Assembly (NCBI GenBank): GCA_012965515.1
Contig: DTSE01000175.1
Coordinates: 1 to 64,000, forward strand
Direction: 5' to 3'
Length of the DNA stretch: 64,000 nt
Source: Candidatus Melainabacteria bacterium
GTDB taxonomy: Bacteria > Cyanobacteriota > Vampirovibrionia > Obscuribacterales > Obscuribacteraceae
In this document: piece by piece, positions 18,243 through 26,342 of the stretch
How the letters are laid out: every line of letters begins with the position of its first letter
Position numbering within the stretch: the stretch's first letter is position 1
The notes under the pieces: generated by a model
Database searches by the model: none
Told to the model about the DNA's origin: nothing
What the model saw: the letters and a program-made list of their open reading frames with translations, nothing else
Position numbers and translations under genes: made by a program

Positions 18243-18403
18243 ATTCGAAGACTGGGAAACACCGGATATGGTGCGCTGCAGTTTTAAATTTATGCGCGCC
18301 TTAGCCAGGTTTGCCCAAGAAGCCAGTCGTTCGAACGTGTCAGAGCCCTGTTTTCAGGGTGCGTCCCCGGAGGGATTCGTACTGTTCTTGGGTCTTTTGT
18401 TTC

Positions 18404-18625
18404 TTATGTCAATGTAGTTTTGTGATTTCTCGTGATGAACGCGTCCAAATCACTGAGTTTGTATTTCACGAGCCGTCCGATTTTGATGTATGGGAGATTG
18501 TATCTACCCGTGCATTTCCATATTGCGAGGGTCTGCTCTGAAACACCGAGATAAACAGCTGCTTCTCTTCGCGTGAGAAGATCGGAGCGCACGAAGGCAG
18601 CTCCAAAGGGAGTCTCATTTGTCAT
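18404..18625 (-). CDS. AlpA/excisionase-like helix-turn-helix protein
   Basis: A 73-residue protein with the MerR-type winged helix-turn-helix of the HTH_17 group: LLTRREAAVYLGVSEQTLAI, then LPYIKIGRLVKYKLSDLDAFI. Proteins of this shape are excisionases (directionality factors) or activators of integrase in P4-like elements. On an element with a P4-like integrase, the likely role is controlling excision. A palindrome related to GATCAG/CTGATC lies ~120 bp upstream and could be its operator. Confidence 0.8.
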   Translation of the reverse strand: MTNETPFGAAFVRSDLLTRREAAVYLGVSEQTLAIWKCTGRYNLPYIKIGRLVKYKLSDLDAFITRNHKTTLT

Positions 18626-18744
18626 TGATTTTATTCCTTGTTTGGGTTGTCCTTGCCAGCAATTTTGTGACGCGCTGGCAGGACGTGGATTGAAAACTTG
18701 AAAGTTGATGGCTGCTGAATTGCAGCGAACAAACGAAAGCGGGA

Positions 18745-18761
18745 GATCAGTACTTCTGATC
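18745..18761. promoter_or_regulatory. inverted repeat upstream of the excisionase-like gene
   Basis: GATCAG (18745-18750) and CTGATC (18756-18761) separated by 5 nt. It lies 120 bp upstream of the HTH gene start and resembles an operator. A very similar stem at 18923-18937 is followed by a T-run and reads as a terminator instead. Confidence 0.35.
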
Positions 18762-18916
18762 AGGAGTGTTGATTAATCTCTCTTGAGTGATTTTCCTTTT
18801 CGGTTTGATCTGGTTTGTCGTGGCTGCCTTCCAGGCGCCGGTTAACTAAACTCAGAGCTTAAAAGAAGAATGTGAGAAGCTGTGTTTTTGAAGTAACAGC
18901 AGGAAAAAGAATCGGG

Positions 18917-18937
18917 AAAAAAGATCAGTTACTGATC
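18917..18937 (-). terminator. Rho-independent terminator of the methyltransferase-selenoprotein unit
   Basis: On the minus strand GATCAGT and ACTGATC (18923-18937) form a 7-bp stem followed by six T (18917-18922). Just upstream is a second inverted repeat AATGGTAG/CTACCATT (18943-18950 and 18972-18979). Both follow the stop of the small gene at 19068, so they end that transcript. Confidence 0.75.
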
Positions 18938-19067
18938 ATTTTAATGGTAGGTCGCGCATCAGCGGCAATCGCTACCATTTGTAGTCGACGATACCAGTAT
19001 ATCTTTGTTCCCGGTTCTCGCGTAATGGGAAATCTGACAGCTTGACTACGGGGTAAACCCTAGGAAT

Positions 19068-19250
19068 CTAATCGTCGTAGCCGGGCTCGTTGGCTTTCAC
19101 CGTTTTCTCTTCTTGGGCCGGTGCGTTGTTTTTCTGCTCGACCGAGCAGCTTTTCGACATTCAAGTGGATATGCCAAGCTTCGGCAGGATCCAAAGTTGC
19201 ATGGCGAAATAGAATCCGACGATTCCCAGAAACCAGAGTATATTTTCCAT
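19068..19250 (-). CDS. candidate selenoprotein, 60-residue membrane protein with in-frame UGA
   Basis: Starts at ATG 19250 after a strong ribosome binding site (AGGAGGAG, complement of 19262-19269). One membrane helix, NILWFLGIVGFYFAMQLWIL, leads to PKLGIST, then UGA (19163-19161), then MSKSC and a charged tail ending at TAG 19070-19068. If UGA is read as selenocysteine (residue 30), it forms a U-x4-C redox pair with Cys35. A hairpin with a GGUC loop begins 11 nt after UGA (separate entry), in the position of bacterial SECIS elements. It follows a methyltransferase gene by 84 bp on the same strand. Alternatives: a 29-residue peptide ending at UGA, or a decayed Cys version. The coding halves and the RBS are seen; Sec insertion is inferred. 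Confidence 0.5.
19134..19149 (-). promoter_or_regulatory. SECIS-like hairpin 3' of the UGA codon
   Basis: On the minus strand CTGCTC-GGTC-GAGCAG forms a perfect 6-bp stem with loop GGUC. The loop starts 17 nt after the UGA, within the 16-37 nt range known for bacterial SECIS elements. The apical G and U are the bases contacted by SelB in the E. coli fdhF element, whose loop GGUCU sits at almost the same distance. It lies inside the coding frame, as required in bacteria. Confidence 0.5.
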
Positions 19251-19334
19251 ATGCTGCCGCGCTCCTCCTAACTTATCGATCTTCAATGCTTCAACCGGAT
19301 TGGTTTTCATTCCGTTATCTCTTTCATCTTCTAC

Positions 19335-20054
19335 CTATTTTATTCTCTTGCCTATGACAAGGTCATAAAGCGGGGTGTCAAACGGCGCGTCGAGATGGTG
19401 CTCTAAGAGATGACGGTTCGCCTTGGCTGCCAAATCGGGCGCCACGGTTTGAAGAAGATATTGTGATATCCATTGCGCAAGACTTGAGTGTTTTTGCGTC
19501 TCGACGAGAAAACCTGATGATTCGAGATGCTGTTTAACATAGTCGCTATCTGGAAGCTGCCATTCAACGTGTTCCTTAACCAGTGGATTATTGGTCAGCT
19601 CTAATATCAGTTCCTGGGCAGCGGCAGATTGGCGACCTGGAAAGTTGATAAAGCATGATTGCCGTGCAACTTTGCACAGCTGCTCCAAAAATGATTGCCG
19701 GTCTTCGGGCGCTACATGCTCAAGAGCATCTACTGAGACAACCGCATCATATGGTTCTGTAGTGATACTAAGTCCGGTGCCACCTGTCGTGATCGGATCG
19801 AGTACATCAATGTCATATTGAGGCAAGAACAGAGCAAGCGCACCGTCAAAGCCACCCACATCAAGGATTGAATCGGATGATTTTACGATTCGCTTTATTG
19901 CCTCGGCCGTCCGATGAAGACGAAGGAACCGATCCCATGTCAAATCGAAGCGCTTGTCGGCGTCAAGTACTACGGCGCGGCAAATCCCGGAAGTTGTGGT
20001 CGGTTTCAGGTCCACACCTTGATTCAATGCAAGTTTGATGTCTTTGTTACTCAT
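19335..20054 (-). CDS. class I SAM-dependent methyltransferase
   Basis: A protein of 239 residues. Motif I is SILDVGGFDGALALFLP (~62-78), followed by a short acidic strand end (DIDVLDP) and YDAVVSVDALEHVAPEDR, the motif IV region of the Methyltransf_11/23 type. The C-terminal half is a substrate domain I cannot assign. It shares a bidirectional promoter region, with an operator palindrome, with the ArsR-rhodanese gene, and the candidate selenoprotein follows it. Substrate could be a metalloid, lipid or small molecule. Confidence 0.8.
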   Translation of the reverse strand: MSNKDIKLALNQGVDLKPTTTSGICRAVVLDADKRFDLTWDRFLRLHRTAEAIKRIVKSSDSILDVGGFDGALALFLPQYDIDVLDPITTGGTGLSITTEPYDAVVSVDALEHVAPEDRQSFLEQLCKVARQSCFINFPGRQSAAAQELILELTNNPLVKEHVEWQLPDSDYVKQHLESSGFLVETQKHSSLAQWISQYLLQTVAPDLAAKANRHLLEHHLDAPFDTPLYDLVIGKRIK

Positions 20055-20112
20055 GGAGAAAACTATCGGGGCTGTCTATTCAGGACAGTTAAATCCCGAA
20101 TTATGCTGAAAC

Positions 20113-20132
20113 ATTCTAACGAATGTTAGAAT
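20113..20132. promoter_or_regulatory. ArsR-type operator between divergent genes
   Basis: ATTCTAAC-GAAT-GTTAGAAT is a perfect 8-4-8 palindrome. It lies 58 bp from the methyltransferase start and 75 bp from the ArsR start, in the divergent promoter region. Its AT-rich imperfect-to-perfect dyad is the usual form of ArsR/SmtB operators. It is likely bound by the neighbouring ArsR-rhodanese protein to repress both directions. Confidence 0.7.
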
Positions 20133-20207
20133 ATCATCGTTTCACGTGCAATGATCATGTAAATTTGTTATTTCGCAGTTGGTTGGCGCAAAGCGTTGAG
20201 GCACCTA

Positions 20208-20858
20208 ATGGTCACGAACAGAGAAGTCAAGAATGGGCTGTACGAGCAAGTTTCTCGGATCGCGAAAGCTTCGGCTAGTCCGAAGAGGCTTGAGCTTCTC
20301 GGCTTGCTTTGCCAGGCTCCGAAAACAGTCGAGATGCTGAGCAGGGAGGCAAGCATTAGCCTCAAGTTGGCGAGTTCGCATTTACAGGACTTGAAAGCAG
20401 CACGGTTAGTCGAGAGTGAGCGTAACGGAAAGAACATGATTTACAAGCTTGCCAGTTCGTCGGTGGCAAACTTCCTTGTCACACTGCGGGAGTTGGCGGA
20501 GGAGCGCTTGACTGAACTGCAAGATGCCGTGCGCCAGTTAGGTGAATCGGCACATGAATGGACTGGTACTACCAGAGACGAGCTTTTGCAGCAAGCTAGC
20601 AACGGCGATGTAGTTGTCATCGATGTGCGGCCGGCGAGCGAATTTGAATCGGCACACATTCCATATGCTCGGTCGATGCCTTTGTCAGAACTTAAAGCCA
20701 GGCTCAAAGAGTTGCCGAAGGGAAAGAAAATCGTGGCTTACTGTCGTGGTCCGTTTTGCCTCATGTCTGACGACGCAGTTCGTTTGCTTCGCAAATCAGG
20801 ATACGATGCAGTTTTGCTGCGTGATGGAATTGTTGAATGGAATCGATGGGCAGGTTGA
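20208..20858 (+). CDS. ArsR-family repressor fused to a rhodanese domain
   Basis: The ATG at 20208 is preceded by GAGG at a good distance, giving 216 residues. Residues ~10-90 are a winged helix (SPKRLELLGLLCQAPKTVEM, then LKLASSHLQDLKAARLVESE). Residues ~125-215 are a rhodanese domain: VVVIDVRPASEFESAHIPYA and the active-site loop YCRGPFCLMS, with the nucleophile Cys in CRGPFC. ArsR-rhodanese fusions are known as sulfur- or thiol-responsive regulators. Here it probably senses persulfide, metalloid or selenium stress and controls itself and the divergent methyltransferase-selenoprotein pair through the palindrome at 20113. Confidence 0.9.
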   Translation: MVTNREVKNGLYEQVSRIAKASASPKRLELLGLLCQAPKTVEMLSREASISLKLASSHLQDLKAARLVESERNGKNMIYKLASSSVANFLVTLRELAEERLTELQDAVRQLGESAHEWTGTTRDELLQQASNGDVVVIDVRPASEFESAHIPYARSMPLSELKARLKELPKGKKIVAYCRGPFCLMSDDAVRLLRKSGYDAVLLRDGIVEWNRWAG

Positions 20859-20940
20859 TCGTTTGCTCTGTACACAGATGCACTGTATTGAAAAGGCAAG
20901 ATGAGTCAGATCTTCACCTTGCCCTCTCGAACATACTCTT

Positions 20941-21408
20941 TTACGACCACATATAGCCGTGAGTTTCTCTCAAGCTGCACAGTCCGTTAGAGCTGACAAT
21001 GATGTGATCGATTACTTTTACTCCGAGCAAGTCACCAGCTTTTATCAGCGTTTCCGTAGTTTCCAAATCCTCTCTGCTCGGGGTTAGCGATCCGCCTGGA
21101 TGATTGTGAGCTACAATGATTGCATAAGAATTTGCGATCAATGCACCCTTAAACACCTCGCGTGGATGCACTAAAGAAGCCGAAAGACAGCCGTGAGAAA
21201 TGATTTGAAAATTGCAGATTTCATTTCGGGCCGTCAGGTGATAGGCGATGAAATATTCTTCCGAGTAGTGACGAAGAGGTTCAACGAATTTTTCTAGATC
21301 GCTTGGAGTATTGATTGGCAGCGGATTTGTACCAGGCTCCTTTATCAATGCCAAACGCATTTCAGGCACGATGTACTTGAGATGTTTTTTTAGTGTTCTG
21401 GTATTCAT
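20941..21408 (-). CDS. radC: RadC-like JAB-domain protein
   Basis: A protein of 155 residues, matching the short RadC form found on mobile elements. The JAMM-like metal motif is AHNHPGGSLTPSREDLETTE, and the strand pair LTARNEICNFQIISHGCLSASLVHPREVFKG is the RadC core. The N-terminal helix-hairpin-helix of chromosomal RadC is missing. Such short copies are common in the leading region of plasmids and integrative elements next to anti-restriction and SSB genes; the activity is not established. A large DNA hairpin lies 47 bp upstream of the start. Confidence 0.9.
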   Translation of the reverse strand: MNTRTLKKHLKYIVPEMRLALIKEPGTNPLPINTPSDLEKFVEPLRHYSEEYFIAYHLTARNEICNFQIISHGCLSASLVHPREVFKGALIANSYAIIVAHNHPGGSLTPSREDLETTETLIKAGDLLGVKVIDHIIVSSNGLCSLRETHGYMWS

Positions 21409-21434
21409 TCTACTTTCTCCAATTTAACTGCGGC

Positions 21435-21547
21435 TTTCGCCTCGCGAAATCGGAGTACGGGGGCGGCTCTGCGGGTCAAGCGACAACGATCTACAGGTTC
21501 AACCAGATAACAGGATCGCTTGATGCGCGGTGGCGCTGCCCCCGTAC
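21435..21547. repeat. large imperfect hairpin upstream of radC
   Basis: Outer arms 21455-21467 (GTACGGGGGCGGC) and 21535-21547 (GCTGCCCCCGTAC) pair with one mismatch. Inside, TCAAGCGA (21476-21483) pairs with TCGCTTGA (21516-21523). A separate small hairpin TTTCGC-CTC-GCGAAA is at 21435-21449. The block is 27-139 bp upstream of the radC start codon. Folded single-strand DNA or a structured RNA are possible. The 290 bp between it and the next gene hold nothing I can support. Confidence 0.65.
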
Positions 21548-21836
21548 AATAGAGGAAATAGAAAAACCTAGTTTAAGTGCGGTTTGGGAGGAGCCTGATT
21601 AACGACATTTATCACAGCGATCCAGCAGTTTAACTTGACGTTATTCAAGCCTGATCACGGTGCTTGTCTTTTAATATTGCTCGCGACTTAAAGACTACTT
21701 CGGGGCAAACACTTGACGTTTCAAGTCATACAGTGGCGTCAAATCTCCCGCCGATTTCCGAACTCTGGACTCTACCTCTTTGCCAATTGTTGTTACTCAT
21801 GAGGCATCGATGTATGCTTTTGCGTCCGCACCGTAA

Positions 21837-22427
21837 TTACTGTGAAGCTTTTTCTTGCTTCAAGAGTTTGGCTATCTCTTCTCGATCACTTGCGGCCTTT
21901 TGAGTTTCACCAAGCATGTCGAACGCTTTGGCTCGATAATAGTATGCTCTTAAATGTTTCGGATGGAGACGCAGTGACTCGTTTGAATCGGCGATTGCTT
22001 CCTTGTATCTCTTCATCTTCAGATTTTGTTCTGCTCGATAGTGATACGGCTCATCGTCATTTGGAGTGAGCTTTATTACTATCGTGAAATCTTCAATGGC
22101 CTTCTCACCCTTGCCGAGATAATCCCAACAGTAAGCGCGAGTTTGATACGCAGCAACGTTACGCTTGTCCATAGAGATCACGCGTGTGTAATCAGAACAT
22201 GCTCGGATATAGTCACCCAGCGTGAAGTAGGCCAAGGCACGACTTTGGTAAGCGTCTTTGTTGTTGGGATGCAGGCGAAGCTCAGCGTTCAATATTTTGA
22301 GTGCTTCAGAAGGACGATCCTGTTGTATGAGGTTCGCTGCTTCGTAGGCTGGATTGCCACTGCCATAAGCCGCAGGCGGGACGGTTGTCATCAAGATCAA
22401 TAGGGAGTTTAGCATCCATCGTTTCAT
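21837..22427 (-). CDS. secreted TPR protein
   Basis: Starts at the ATG 22427 preceded by GGAG, giving 196 residues with a signal peptide (MLNSLLILMTTVPPAAYGSG). Four tetratricopeptide repeats follow (for example AYQSRALAYFTLGDYIRACSDY and AYYYRAKAFDMLGETQKAASD). It resembles generic periplasmic TPR proteins. It follows the His-tailed EamA exporter by ~60 bp on the same strand and may be co-transcribed with it. Role unknown. Confidence 0.75.
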   Translation of the reverse strand: MKRWMLNSLLILMTTVPPAAYGSGNPAYEAANLIQQDRPSEALKILNAELRLHPNNKDAYQSRALAYFTLGDYIRACSDYTRVISMDKRNVAAYQTRAYCWDYLGKGEKAIEDFTIVIKLTPNDDEPYHYRAEQNLKMKRYKEAIADSNESLRLHPKHLRAYYYRAKAFDMLGETQKAASDREEIAKLLKQEKASQ

Positions 22428-22486
22428 GTTGAGTTCTCCATCAAGTTGTACTTTCCGCCATAGCCACAAACACATTTGCGAAGCCA

Positions 22487-23557
22487 CTAGTGATGGTCGT
22501 GGTGTGAATCCGGGAAGTGGGGATGCGTGTGCCGAAGCTTTTGGTGTTTGTGTTTATGTATATGCGGTTCACCTGGGGGGTCATCAGAACAATGATCGTG
22601 TTGATGATGCTCATCATGAACGTGTTCATGCTCATGCTCAATCTCGTCATGCTCGTGTTCATGTGAATGTTCTTCTGTCAAATGCAACCACAGGCCAATT
22701 CCCATCAACACTGCTGCCACGACCAATGGTAACGAAACCGTTTCTCGTAGAAAAATGATAGCAACTATTGCGCCGACAAACGGAGCTAGTCCGAAATATG
22801 CTCCAGTTCTTGCTGTTCCGATGTGCCTGAGCGCTAAAACGAACAAAACGAGGCTGACACCATAGCCCAAAAAACCAATAGACATCGACTCAGCGATGAC
22901 GAGAAACGATGGAATTTTTGCACCAAGAAATAAAGCAAGAGCACAATTTGTCACTCCTGAGACTAATCCTTTGATACAAGCTATTTGCGCTGGATTAGAA
23001 TTCGAGATTTTTCGCGTCAAATTGTTATCCACTGCCCAGCCGATACAAGCAGTCGTAATCAGTAGAACACCGTTAGATAGTGCAAAGCCGGAAGTAAAAT
23101 CTACCGAAAGAAGGACGCCGCCCAGCACTATTACGAACATCCCGAGAAGTATTCTCTTGTCGAAATTCTCTTTAAAAACGAACCAAGCAATCAGAGCCGT
23201 GAAAACGCTCTCGCAGTTTAGAAATAGGGATGCTGCCGAAGCTTGAGCTGTAGCCAGACCAAGCATTAAAAGCACTGGTGCCACTATTCCACCAGCAAAA
23301 ACTGCTCCAGCAAGCCACGGGAAGTCAGCTCGTTTTAAGGATGGACCACTCTCAGCAAGTTTGGCTTTCCCTCCAAGCAAAAGACACAGAGCGAGCCCGA
23401 CGCCGGAACCCAGATAAAACAAGCCGGCGAGCAATATCGGCATCGTGTCTTGCAAGAGCGCTTTTGCCATTGGAGTAGTAATGCCGAACAAGAAGGAGGC
23501 AAGTAGTGCGTAGAATACGCCTCTCATGGGCATTTTGTTGTCGAAATTGGAATCCAT
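22487..23557 (-). CDS. EamA/DMT-family exporter with His-rich C-terminal tail
   Basis: From the ATG 23557 (MDSNFDNK) the protein has 356 residues. Residues ~8-290 form ten membrane helices in two EamA repeats (GVFYALLASFLFGITTPMAK starts the first, NGVLLITTACIGWAVDNNL the second half). The C-terminal ~75 residues are extremely His-, Glu- and Asp-rich, with many HEHEH and HDH units and one Cys, in the cytoplasm by positive-inside reading. EamA proteins export small metabolites, and in Pseudomonas one exports the metallophore pseudopaline. The tail suggests metal binding. A methyltransferase with a similar tail lies 1.3 kb away on the same strand. Metal or metallophore export is inferred. Confidence 0.8.
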   Translation of the reverse strand: MDSNFDNKMPMRGVFYALLASFLFGITTPMAKALLQDTMPILLAGLFYLGSGVGLALCLLLGGKAKLAESGPSLKRADFPWLAGAVFAGGIVAPVLLMLGLATAQASAASLFLNCESVFTALIAWFVFKENFDKRILLGMFVIVLGGVLLSVDFTSGFALSNGVLLITTACIGWAVDNNLTRKISNSNPAQIACIKGLVSGVTNCALALFLGAKIPSFLVIAESMSIGFLGYGVSLVLFVLALRHIGTARTGAYFGLAPFVGAIVAIIFLRETVSLPLVVAAVLMGIGLWLHLTEEHSHEHEHDEIEHEHEHVHDEHHQHDHCSDDPPGEPHIHKHKHQKLRHTHPHFPDSHHDHH

Positions 23558-23744
23558 TTTCTTATAACCAGTCGATGTCTGGAGCCCCAAAGCATAAGGC
23601 AAATCTAGATTCGTTGTTGAATATCTAATGGTAATATTACTCTCTGGTCAATGTGGAGCTGCGACTGCCTTGGGGTTCGAGCGCAGGATGCGATTCTTTG
23701 AGTCTTGACTCTTGACAATGCGGACTAGGAAAGAGATTTTCAAA

Positions 23745-24032
23745 ATGCCAGATCGGTCCTACAACCCAAGAGAGAAGTGGCGTCCATTTCGGTGGATTCC
23801 TATTCTATTTGTGGTTTCATTGCTAGTCTCCGTGTCTGTTTGCTATTTTGTCGATGAACGATCCCATGCTGGTCCGCGTCCAGATTCTCCTTTGTCTCAA
23901 GGTCCAGAAATGGCGACCCGACTGAAGCAGAGTATTCCGAAAGGTCTTGTTGTGTCCCTTGTGCTCACAGGGATAGCTTGTTCGCTTTTTGTAGCAATCA
24001 AGCGATTGAAGAAAACATCGAACACCGACTAA
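23745..24032 (+). CDS. small two-helix membrane protein
   Basis: The ATG at 23745, behind AGGAAAGAG, gives 95 residues; an ATG at 23718 is an alternative start. Helices are WIPILFVVSLLVSVSVCYFV and GLVVSLVLTGIACSLFVAI, with a basic tail. It lies alone on the plus strand between two minus-strand genes. No family recognised. Confidence 0.45.
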   Translation: MPDRSYNPREKWRPFRWIPILFVVSLLVSVSVCYFVDERSHAGPRPDSPLSQGPEMATRLKQSIPKGLVVSLVLTGIACSLFVAIKRLKKTSNTD

Positions 24033-24050
24033 AGAGAAGCCGGTCACCAT

Positions 24051-24857
24051 TCATTTTGACCATACGATCGGGAAAAGCGGATGCACCATTGGTGCACCGA
24101 CCGGCAGGTCGTTGTCTAGTCCGTCAAAGGGAGGAGACGTACGCCAGTTGCGCGGTGTAAAAGTTATATCATCGCCAATGAAGCGAAGTGAAAAAACTCT
24201 TCTGCGTTGACCTGGGTCTGGACCTCGAGCTGCATGAAGTGTGAGCATGTGAAAACACACTATGTCGCCTGGTTCCACAGGCCAACCAATAATATGAAAT
24301 CGGTTCCGGTCAGCTTCAATGTCTGGCAACTCAGCTAGAGTCCCCTCGGGAAACCACTTTGCCTGATTATCACGAAACGAACGAGGCATCAGCCACGGTC
24401 CCTTATGCGATCCGGCAACAAACTCTAATGTGGCATCGCGCGAAATTGGATCGAGCGGAATCCAAATGCTGCAATTCTGCTTGCCATCAATGTTGTAGTA
24501 AGGTTGATCCTGGTGCCATGGTGTTGCTTGACGTGTATTCGTCTCTTTTACCAACAAGTGATCGTGGTACAGGCGGGCGACCCCACTCTTCATTAGTAAC
24601 CCTGCAATCATGCCAATCTCGGGTTGAAAAATGAACTTCCTGTAAAAAGTATTTTGCTGCCATGTACAGAAGTCTTCAATGAAACAACCCGGATCGTCCG
24701 CTTCGCTAACGACCTTGGCGAGCGGGCTGAGGTGACTCAGATTGTATTCAACTCCGTTGCGCAATTCTTCGATCTGCTCAGGTGTTAATACACTTTTCAG
24801 ACAGATTGCGCCATCTCGGTCAAACTGATCAATTTGTTGCTGAACTAAAACTGTCAT
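24051..24857 (-). CDS. phytanoyl-CoA dioxygenase (PhyH) family oxygenase
   Basis: A protein of 268 residues, the normal length for PhyH. The iron ligands are seen as H-x-D in PWHQDQPYY (~115) and the distal His in TLHAARGPDPGQRRR (~208), with the 2-oxoglutarate-binding Arg in RRRVFSLRF. These enzymes hydroxylate small molecules in the cytoplasm using Fe(II), O2 and 2-oxoglutarate. It begins 23 bp after the methyltransferase with the His-rich tail, in the same direction, so the two probably act on one compound. Confidence 0.9.
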   Translation of the reverse strand: MTVLVQQQIDQFDRDGAICLKSVLTPEQIEELRNGVEYNLSHLSPLAKVVSEADDPGCFIEDFCTWQQNTFYRKFIFQPEIGMIAGLLMKSGVARLYHDHLLVKETNTRQATPWHQDQPYYNIDGKQNCSIWIPLDPISRDATLEFVAGSHKGPWLMPRSFRDNQAKWFPEGTLAELPDIEADRNRFHIIGWPVEPGDIVCFHMLTLHAARGPDPGQRRRVFSLRFIGDDITFTPRNWRTSPPFDGLDNDLPVGAPMVHPLFPIVWSK

Positions 24858-24880
24858 GGTAAGAACCCTCAGGGAGTCAA

Positions 24881-25819
24881 TTATGTTTCCTCATGATCGA
24901 GCTTCGAATCATGGTGATGCTCATCTCCGATGTGCGGGTGGTTGTGGGGTCGCAAGTTGTGCTTATGTTCATGACTATGGGGATGCCTGAAGTCGGCCAC
25001 ATGATCATGCTCATGATCGTGATCGTGATGCTCGTCGTGGAGGTGCAAGTGGGAATGTTTGACCTCAGGATGAGAATGAGGATGAAGTTTTGAATCTGAA
25101 GCATCAAGTCGCCTGTAGAGTTCCAACCACTCAACCTGAAAACCGCTCCAGCCATCAGTTTCTGTCGAGTATATTAGATGCCATTCTTTGCTCAAGATTC
25201 TATAGAACGAATTGTTAGCGCAGTTTTTTCTGTTTTCCACGAGGATGATGTTTGAACCTTTGAAGTGTTGTAATGCTTCTGAAGCCATCGAATTAATTGG
25301 TGGCCAGCTAATTAGTAAGGTGCGATCAGAAAAATTCACCAAGTCCTTCGAATCGCCTTTGGTGACATGCGTCCAGCTTTTGCCTTTTTTTGCAGGCATG
25401 CCGAATACGTTCGTGCCGAAAAACCAATTTTTCCCTTCTTCTACGGGGAAAGCTTCAATAGCCTCTATGTCAGCTCCCATCTGTCGCAGGAGCCACGCGT
25501 TGTATCCATTTCCAGCACCCATTTCCACAAGAGGCGAATACTCTTTCAGAAATTTCAACATCGATGGGGAAAAAATCGAGTAACAATATTTTTCACGCAT
25601 CTTGAGGAAAAACAATTCAAACACCATCTCGACTCTGAACCATGGAAGAACCATCAAAGTCTCTAATTGCAAGCTATCTTGAATGGTGAAATGAATACCC
25701 CGAGAAAGCTCGCGAAGCTCGTTTCTTGAATTTGCGTCGAATTTTTTCTGCTCCTTTAAGTTCGATAAGCGCTGATACATTTCCAAATACGGATGTTCGA
25801 TTTTGACTTCGTTGTCCAT
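24881..25819 (-). CDS. SAM-methyltransferase-like protein with His-rich C-terminal tail
   Basis: A protein of 312 residues. Residues ~90-215 hold a Rossmann methyltransferase fold with motif I SPLVEMGAGNGYNAWLL and the acidic strand AIEAFPVEEG, then TLLISWPPINSMASEAL, a motif IV-like stretch. Residues ~240-312 are a long His/Asp/Glu-rich tail (repeated HDHEHDH, HPHSH, HNHPH) of the type that binds Ni, Co or Zn. The composition closely resembles the tail of the EamA exporter encoded 1.3 kb downstream. It starts 50 bp after the end of the broken czcC gene, so it is in the czc operon. Function inferred: metal-linked modification of a small molecule. Confidence 0.75.
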   Translation of the reverse strand: MDNEVKIEHPYLEMYQRLSNLKEQKKFDANSRNELRELSRGIHFTIQDSLQLETLMVLPWFRVEMVFELFFLKMREKYCYSIFSPSMLKFLKEYSPLVEMGAGNGYNAWLLRQMGADIEAIEAFPVEEGKNWFFGTNVFGMPAKKGKSWTHVTKGDSKDLVNFSDRTLLISWPPINSMASEALQHFKGSNIILVENRKNCANNSFYRILSKEWHLIYSTETDGWSGFQVEWLELYRRLDASDSKLHPHSHPEVKHSHLHLHDEHHDHDHEHDHVADFRHPHSHEHKHNLRPHNHPHIGDEHHHDSKLDHEET

Positions 25820-26342
25820 ATCACTCTCCTCTGAATCAGGGTTTCCGTATACTCGGTAGTTCTAGCTAACTAATAGAAGGTTGTGCCGATGGCTTGCTCT
25901 AAATCGGTATACGCTATCTCGTAAGCGTAGATCGCATCTAAATACTCATAACGAATTTCTAGATTTGACTGCTGAGCAACAAGCACAGAAGCCATGTCTG
26001 ACTGACCAATTTCGTAGCTTTTTTGAGACATCTGCGCTACTTTTTTTGATCGTTCGAGAGTTTTGTCTTGTAGTTGCTGGATTCGCTCACGCTGCATTTG
26101 GACTGCTCTATACGCTTGGACAACTTCTTGTTCTACGATATTTTTTTGAGCTTCGAGTTCGCCGCGTAACTGCTTGATACGGGCTCTATACAAACTGATG
26201 TCACCTTGATTGAAATTAAAAATCGGCAGAGGTGTGTTTGATTGGAAGAAGAATCCATGGAAGTTATTTCTATTGTTTGCATCAATTTCAACCGGAGTGA
26301 TATGCCCCTCGCTTTTTGGACACAGAAGTGGCGTAGCTCGCT

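Noticed and set aside
20168-20437. Minus-strand frame opposite the ArsR gene
   Set aside because: It is a shadow of the winged-helix coding frame without its own start signal.
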